Of a DNA stretch of 21,469 bases, positions 20,001-21,469 are shown piece by piece (the stretch's first letter is position 1; each line of letters opens with the position of its first letter). Below the pieces are notes generated by a model. The model was not told where the DNA came from. It was given only the letters and a program-made list of their open reading frames with translations, and searched no databases. Origin of the DNA: Elysia marginata (Eukaryota > Mollusca > Gastropoda > Plakobranchidae); NCBI GenBank assembly GCA_019649035.1, contig BMAT01002343.1, positions 244,598 through 266,066 on the forward strand. The letters run 5' to 3'. Made by a program: the position numbers and the translations under genes.

Positions 20001-20935
20001 TTTCATGAATGACATTAAATTAAATTTAGAAAAGGATACCAACATCGGGAAAGCCCACTTCTTGAAAATAAGAACCGAGGGAGGGAGGGGGAGAAAATTA
20101 AAGAAGTTTCTAGTTTAAGATTTGTTAGTTTTACTATCATTGATGTAATAACAGAAGATAAATTACCACGAGGAAAAAATGTAACAAATGTAACAATGAT
20201 AAATAGAATAGCGAACACTGGAGGTAACTCTTATACCCCCCACAAGTCACAGACCTGGGCACGGCTGGGTGTTGCAGTCCTGGGTCTCGTTGCTAGGGCC
20301 TTGACAGTCCTTGCCCTCGTGCTTGGGTGCTATACATGACCGGTCACGTGTTTGGGTGCCGCCCCCACAAGACACGGAGCATTGACCCCAAGCTGACCAA
20401 TCACCGAAGTACCCATCAACTGAGCAAGGAGGAGATGATTCGTTATGTTTCAAATTTTTTGTGTCAATGCAGGCTATGATTAACTTAAAAATTATGGGTG
20501 TAGCTCGATTCTGAACAATAAATTAACGTAATGCGATATTTATAACACTAAAAAAGAAATTGGTAATCAAACGGAAAAGGTTCTCTTATCACTGCCATGC
20601 TAAAAAATAACTGTTTGTTCATGCAATTGATCATGTCAACCTCTCTCTTCAAATTTGAAAATAGTACAAAAGTTACTAAGGGAAACTACTCTGAGCAAAT
20701 GATCAAAGTGCATGTAAAAAAAACAACCAAAGACTACATAATTATAAAGAATGCAAAGGATATTTCTTACTGGGACATGGCTGGGTGTTACAGGTCTGAT
20801 TTTCCACTGTGTCACCTTGACAGTCCAGACCTTTGTAGTAAGGACCGTCGCAAGACCGGTTTCTGGCCTGGAACCCACCGCCACACGTCACGCTACACTC
20901 GTCCCAGACAGACCAAGGGTTCCACACTCCATCAA
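2713..20935 (-). CDS. 3' part of a gene for a TSP1-repeat / CNTNAP-type fibrinogen-like extracellular protein (9 exons, gene span)
   Basis: Joined coding parts, in transcript order: 20935-20771, 20419-20255, 18367-18203, 16904-16740, 14410-14234, 12859-12710, 10458-10248, 9016-8820, 2810-2713 (1493 nt, about 497 residues). Seen in sequence: five TSP1 domains with six cysteines each, then one fibrinogen-like domain with ten cysteines. Every junction keeps frame (phases 1,1,1,1,1,1,2,1) and the frame ends in TAG. Known of the families: TSP1 repeats are extracellular adhesion modules, and the CNTNAP-type fibrinogen-like domain occurs in neurexin-IV/Caspr proteins and in various invertebrate extracellular proteins. 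Inferred: a secreted adhesion or matrix protein. No transmembrane helix follows the last domain, so this isoform is not anchored at its C-terminus. The first exon starts mid-codon, so the signal peptide and probably more domains lie beyond 21469. No close named orthologue is recognised, so no gene symbol is given. Confidence 0.88.
2811..7800 (-). other. 3' part of the 6-kb last intron, no gene seen
   Basis: This is AT-rich intronic sequence between the GDTG-encoding exon and the terminal exon. Open frames at 2886-3074, 7143-7334 and 7161-7349 are short and lack domains. Notable local features are a C-rich tract at 4231-4256, an A-rich run near 5172-5184, a CTAG-rich stretch at 6508-6655, and an unassigned GC-richer patch at about 6180-6290. 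I recognise no further coding exon. Confidence 0.6.
6508..6655. repeat. CTAG/TCTAGA-rich degenerate simple-sequence stretch
   Basis: At least seven CTAG tetramers occur here, as CTAGGCTAGATCC, TTCTAGAC, GTCTAGATG and GCTAGATCTAAACTAGATT. The spacing is irregular, so this looks like a decayed TAGATC-type simple repeat and not a clean tandem array. Similar short pieces occur near 3230, 3410-3475 and 13398. Confidence 0.4.
7788..8062 (-). mobile_element. tRNA-derived SINE, copy 1 (element 7801-8049) with 13-bp TSD
   Basis: The 249-bp element at 7801-8049 reads on the minus strand. Its 5' tRNA-like head has A box TAGCTCAGTTGG (8039-8028) and B box GGTTCGAAAC (7995-7986), both RNA polymerase III promoter elements. 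A body of about 150 bp follows, then an AT-rich tail CAATAAAT. It is flanked by perfect 13-bp direct repeats ATGTTATTGCGAC at 7788-7800 and 8050-8062, the target-site duplication of LINE-driven insertion. It differs from copy 2 at roughly a dozen positions by eye. It lies in the last intron in the same orientation as the gene. I do not recognise the SINE family name. Confidence 0.92.
8820..9016 (-). CDS. Coding exon: cysteine-rich part of CNTNAP-type fibrinogen-like domain
   Basis: This 197-bp exon runs from AAACCAG|AACGGG (phase 2) to GATACAG|GTACGT (phase 1). It encodes [15 protein letters not shown], then [28 protein letters not shown] and [13 protein letters not shown]. The order YWGG...C-x-CG...C...C-NCDAD...W..D.G.L..K..LPV...GDT is diagnostic of the CNTNAP-type fibrinogen-like domain and supplies five of its ten cysteines. 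The length is not a multiple of three. Skipping this exon would join AG to GCAGAGATGA and stop after three codons. It sits alone between two inverted SINE copies. Confidence 0.9.
9878..10150 (+). mobile_element. tRNA-derived SINE, copy 2 (element 9890-10138) with 12-bp TSD
   Basis: This is a second 249-bp copy, on the plus strand and so antisense to the gene. The A box TAGCTCAGTTGG is at 9903-9914 and the B box GGTTCGAAAC at 9947-9956. The body matches copy 1 almost base for base, including TGGTTGGGTCGGTGTCAG and ATTGTCATTGGGACCC, and ends in an AT-rich CAATCAA tail. Perfect 12-bp direct repeats TCTTCTCCGTGG flank it at 9878-9889 and 10139-10150. The high identity and intact TSD argue for a fairly recent insertion. 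It sits about 110 bp downstream of the central fibrinogen-like exon. Confidence 0.92.
10248..10458 (-). CDS. Coding exon: central part of CNTNAP-type fibrinogen-like domain
   Basis: This 211-bp exon enters in phase 1 after AACTCCAG|GCCACG. It encodes [15 protein letters not shown], a short beta-strand segment, and then [19 protein letters not shown] and STGWLNR. The paired-cysteine motif C-x-QY-(I/V)-S-x-x-C and the following W-x-x-(R/K) are hallmarks of this region in CNTNAP proteins. The exon most likely ends at AACAG|GCAAGT, a GC donor with otherwise perfect consensus, leaving phase 2. With the next exon this gives [12 protein letters not shown], six residues between R and Y, the same spacing I know from human CNTNAP proteins. 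A GT donor 4 nt further on with another acceptor would keep frame but shorten the loop by two residues. Confidence 0.85.
10550..10855 (-). mobile_element. CORE-SINE-like element, older and degraded
   Basis: On the minus strand a tRNA-like B box (GGTTCGATACC, 10818-10808) is followed about 50 bp later by CCCAGTCCACCCATCTGTAA and AATGG (10757-10732). That closely resembles the conserved core shared by CORE-SINEs, including mammalian MIR (CATCTGTAAAATGG). The A-box region near 10840 is decayed and I found no clear target-site duplication, so the ends are approximate. The 3' part contains a perfect 8-bp hairpin, ACTGGTCT/AGACCAGT (10626-10649). It lies in the intron between the first two fibrinogen-like exons. 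Confidence 0.6.
10945..11035. repeat. TC-rich microsatellite
   Basis: A pyrimidine tract on the plus strand with an uninterrupted TC run at 10990-11020, continuing with small interruptions to 11035 and preceded by TGTC repeats. On the transcript it is a GA-rich purine tract inside an intron. The open frame 10896-11210 crossing it is low-complexity. Confidence 0.95.
11965..12610. repeat. Degenerate minisatellite, about 39-bp period, resembling the adjacent exon donor
   Basis: The clearest units carry the anchor AAGCC(A/G)TAAA. The anchors at 12461, 12500, 12539 and 12578 are exactly 39 bp apart, and a further unit lies near 12327. More diverged units with irregular spacing extend left to about 11965. 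Their consensus, AAGCC.TA..GA.AA.AGTG followed by a CT-rich stretch, resembles 12701-12720, which is the donor site and end of the first fibrinogen-like exon (AAGCCTTACCGACAACAGTG). Confidence 0.65.
12656..12691. repeat. C-rich tract plus (AC)7 just downstream of an exon donor
   Basis: On the plus strand a C-rich stretch is followed by (AC)7 at 12678-12691. On the transcript this is (GU)7 followed by G-runs, starting about 18 nt after the GTAAGG donor at 12709. Such motifs are known binding sites for splicing factors, but their function here is inference. Confidence 0.8.
12710..12859 (-). CDS. Coding exon: N-terminal part of CNTNAP-type fibrinogen-like domain
   Basis: This 150-bp, phase 1-1 exon lies between CATTAG|CTCGG and TTGTCG|GTAAGG. 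It encodes [15 protein letters not shown], then DIDLDGEG, then [14 protein letters not shown]. This is the family pattern C-x-EL ... (I)DPDG-x-G ... PV-x-V-x-CDM that opens fibrinogen-like domains of the neurexin-IV/Caspr type. The two cysteines are the expected first pair. The usual GGWT segment reads GAGVTVVG, so the tryptophan is replaced. A competing AG a few bases into the exon (CTTGCAG) gives the wrong frame. The donor is followed on the transcript by a GU-repeat and G-runs. Confidence 0.85.
13297..13595 (+). mobile_element. L2/CR1-like LINE, 5'-truncated 3' end
   Basis: Codons 13297-13404 read [20 protein letters not shown] followed by 15 more residues and TAG. This fits the C-terminal motif F...AP.(L/I)WNSLP..(I/F)R....F+..+ typical of reverse-transcriptase ORFs in L2/CR1-related non-LTR retrotransposons. 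The 3' UTR ends with TTGTAAAGTGCTTAGAGCCC and GGGCGCCAAAATTATAAATA, the familiar L2-type tail, and runs straight into an ATT repeat. The element is antisense to the host gene and lies in the intron between the last TSP1 exon and the first fibrinogen-like exon. Only about 300 bp remain, so it is a dead fragment. Confidence 0.75.
13596..13697. repeat. ATT/ATC microsatellite, tail of the LINE fragment
   Basis: Imperfect TTA repeats with ATC and GTT variants directly follow the LINE 3' end. Short simple repeats are the usual 3' termini of L2/CR1-type insertions, so I read this as an expanded tail. The open frame across it (13503-13766) is rich in Tyr and meaningless. Confidence 0.85.
14234..14410 (-). 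CDS. Coding exon: TSP1 domain 5, last before the fibrinogen-like domain
   Basis: This exon is 177 bp, 12 bp longer than the other four, and still phase 1-1. It is bounded by TTCCGCAG|TTCCTGG and CTCTAG|GTATTG, a rather weak donor. The linker changes from (V/I)DG to PGD before [18 protein letters not shown] follows. The extra four residues lie between cysteines 3 and 4 in the segment [12 protein letters not shown], which adds a sequon (NLT). The sequon NET precedes the fifth cysteine, and the domain ends CHTFDC. It is the most divergent of the five domains and directly precedes the fibrinogen-like part of the protein. Confidence 0.9.
14411..16739 (-). other. Intron between TSP1 domains 4 and 5, nothing recognised
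   Basis: This 2.3-kb stretch is uniformly AT-rich with dense stops in all frames. I saw no repeat element, hidden TSP1 exon or RNA gene. The open frame 16060-16263 is low-complexity. A short GA run lies at about 16199-16220. Confidence 0.6.
16740..16904 (-). CDS. Coding exon: TSP1 domain 4 of those visible
   Basis: This 165-bp, phase 1-1 exon encodes one TSP1 domain. It is bounded by CCCGCAG|TCGACGG and GTCCGA|GTAAGG. The domain opens [13 protein letters not shown] with the full WxxWxxW ladder. The usual O-fucose site is altered to CNTTCGGG, which creates an N-glycosylation sequon (NTT) at that point. The sequon found before the fifth cysteine in the other four domains is absent here (GHEHKSC). 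Six cysteines are kept and the domain ends CAENPCP. The exon is GC-rich against its AT-rich introns, as expected for constrained coding sequence. Confidence 0.9.
16905..18202 (-). other. Intron between TSP1 domains 3 and 4, nothing recognised
   Basis: A 1.3-kb AT-rich intron. The open frames at 17291-17518 and 17799-18014 show no domain and no splice context that would add an in-frame module. Confidence 0.6.
18203..18367 (-). CDS. Coding exon: TSP1 domain 3 of those visible
   Basis: This 165-bp, phase 1-1 exon encodes a complete six-cysteine TSP1 domain. It is bounded by AAAACAG|TGGATGG and GTCCAA|GTGAGG. It opens [13 protein letters not shown], with Tyr in place of the first ladder tryptophan, then CSVSCGGG, then the segment [10 protein letters not shown]. 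The sequon NVT lies before CNTQPCP. The middle segment is nearly shared with the next TSP1 exon ([10 protein letters not shown]), which suggests these two are the closest paralogues in the array. A 1.9-kb intron separates it from TSP1 domain 2. Confidence 0.9.
18368..20254 (-). other. Intron between TSP1 domains 2 and 3, nothing recognised
   Basis: A 1.9-kb AT-rich intron. Open frames at 19109-19297, 19496-19702, 19662-19865 and 20015-20218 are hydrophobic low-complexity readings of AT-rich DNA. No additional TSP1 signature (WxxW...CGGG) was seen on either strand. Confidence 0.6.
20255..20419 (-). CDS. Coding exon: TSP1 domain 2 of those visible
   Basis: This 165-bp, phase 1-1 exon encodes one TSP1 domain. 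It is bounded by TGCTCAG|TTGATGG and CCCAG|GTCTGT. The donor GTCTGT is weak compared with its neighbours, but reading through it gives an in-frame TGA within three codons, so I place the boundary here. The domain starts [13 protein letters not shown]: the first tryptophan of the ladder is replaced by Phe while the other two are kept. CSVSCGGG matches the O-fucose consensus. The sequon NET lies before the fifth cysteine, and the domain ends CNTQPCP. All six cysteines are in place. Confidence 0.9.
20771..20935 (-). CDS. Coding exon: TSP1 domain 1 of those visible
   Basis: This 165-bp exon encodes exactly one TSP1 domain. It starts after the acceptor GCCAG|TTGATGG, with a C-rich pyrimidine tract just upstream on the transcript, and ends at CCCA|GTAAGA. 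Both flanking introns are phase 1. The domain opens with [13 protein letters not shown], giving the WxxWxxW tryptophan ladder. It continues with CSVTCGGG, which matches the O-fucosylation consensus CSx(S/T)CG, and closes with CNTQPCP. Six cysteines are present, as in a complete group-1 TSP1 fold. Two N-glycosylation sequons are visible: NRS just before the third cysteine and NQT just before the fifth. The intron to the next exon is only 351 bp, the shortest in the window. Confidence 0.9.
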
Positions 20936-21469
20936 CTGGCAGGGGGTGGGGGGTGGGGGACATAGATATTTTACAAAATGCTATGGTTGCATCATAATTC
21001 AAAGCTTCAGTATAAAATGTTATGGTCGATTTTGGGTTACAGCAAAAGATGGATTTCTATCATTGCCTCATCAAAATCTCTGATTGTAATTCATGAAATT
21101 CAGGTATTACTATTCATCGAATAGAGGTATTATTATACATCGAATACAGGCATAGCTATTCATTGAATTAATGTATCATTATTGATTGAATACAGGTATT
21201 GTTATACATTGAATGCATATATTATGATCCATTTTGATCGTAACACACATGTTTTCTAACCAAAATGGACATGTTGTATATTCAGACTGAAATTAACTGC
21301 CGCGCTTCTTTTTCTTTTAACCCGCTAGACATTAGAAATAATTTTTTGGAATCGTAATTCACTACAAATAAGTATTAAATCCATTCGCTTTTGTATTTCT
21401 GGTTGAATTGAAATTTTAGCCAAATGGAATGCAGCGCTACCGCGGGTCAAATCCTGTAGCCGGTGGATA
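20936..21469 (-). other. Intron upstream of the first visible TSP1 exon
   Basis: The acceptor is preceded on the transcript by a C-rich tract (plus strand GGGGGTGGGGGGTGGGGG at 20942-20959) that serves as pyrimidine tract. Apart from the 23-bp minisatellite I see no exon. The gene continues beyond the window. Confidence 0.7.
21098..21212. repeat. 23-bp minisatellite, five units
   Basis: Five consecutive units of exactly 23 bp begin at 21098, 21121, 21144, 21167 and 21190. The consensus is ATACAGGTATT.TTATACAT followed by (C/T)GA. Units differ at several positions but contain no indels. A partial unit may follow to about 21230. The array lies in the intron upstream of the first visible TSP1 exon. 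Confidence 0.9.

Noticed and set aside
21430..21469. tRNA-like box-B sequence GGGTCAAATCC at the window edge
   Set aside because: Too short and cut off by the end of the window. There is no A box or repeat partner to support a SINE call.

Overview
This is a eukaryotic, animal genomic window: AT-rich, with long introns, retroposons, microsatellites and one small assembly gap (NNN at 1627-1629). The retroposon types (a tRNA-derived SINE, a CORE-like SINE, an L2/CR1-like LINE tail) and the extracellular domain combination suggest an invertebrate, most likely a mollusc such as a gastropod. That taxonomic guess is inference and was not checked against any database. One real gene fills most of the window. 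It lies on the minus strand and is the 3' part of a multi-exon gene for a secreted or extracellular modular protein. I resolve nine coding exons between 20935 and 2713. Five consecutive exons (20771-20935, 20255-20419, 18203-18367, 16740-16904, 14234-14410) each encode exactly one thrombospondin type-1 (TSP1) domain. All have phase-1 introns on both sides, and four of the five are exactly 165 bp. Four further exons (12710-12859, 10248-10458, 8820-9016, 2713-2810) together encode one fibrinogen-like domain of the contactin-associated-protein (CNTNAP/neurexin-IV) type, then a short tail and the stop codon. The visible product is about 497 residues. The first exon begins inside a split codon, so the gene continues upstream beyond 21469. 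Layout by region: 1-1860 is 3' flank with a repeat-like GC-richer block and the gap; about 1865-2712 is the probable 3' UTR; 2811-8819 is a 6-kb last intron. Intron content includes two copies of one 249-bp tRNA-derived SINE (7801-8049 minus, 9890-10138 plus) with perfect 13-bp and 12-bp target-site duplications. They sit head-to-head around a single coding exon. Also present are a CORE-SINE-like element (about 10550-10855), a TC microsatellite, a degenerate 39-bp minisatellite that resembles the neighbouring exon's splice donor, an L2/CR1-like LINE 3' end with an ATT tail (13297-13700), and a 23-bp minisatellite at 21098-21212. I see no tRNA or rRNA gene, CRISPR array or complete transposase or reverse transcriptase gene. 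The most notable points are the TSP1-array plus CNTNAP-type fibrinogen architecture, a probable GC-AG intron inside the fibrinogen-like domain, the inverted SINE pair flanking one exon, and the minisatellite seeded beside a splice donor.
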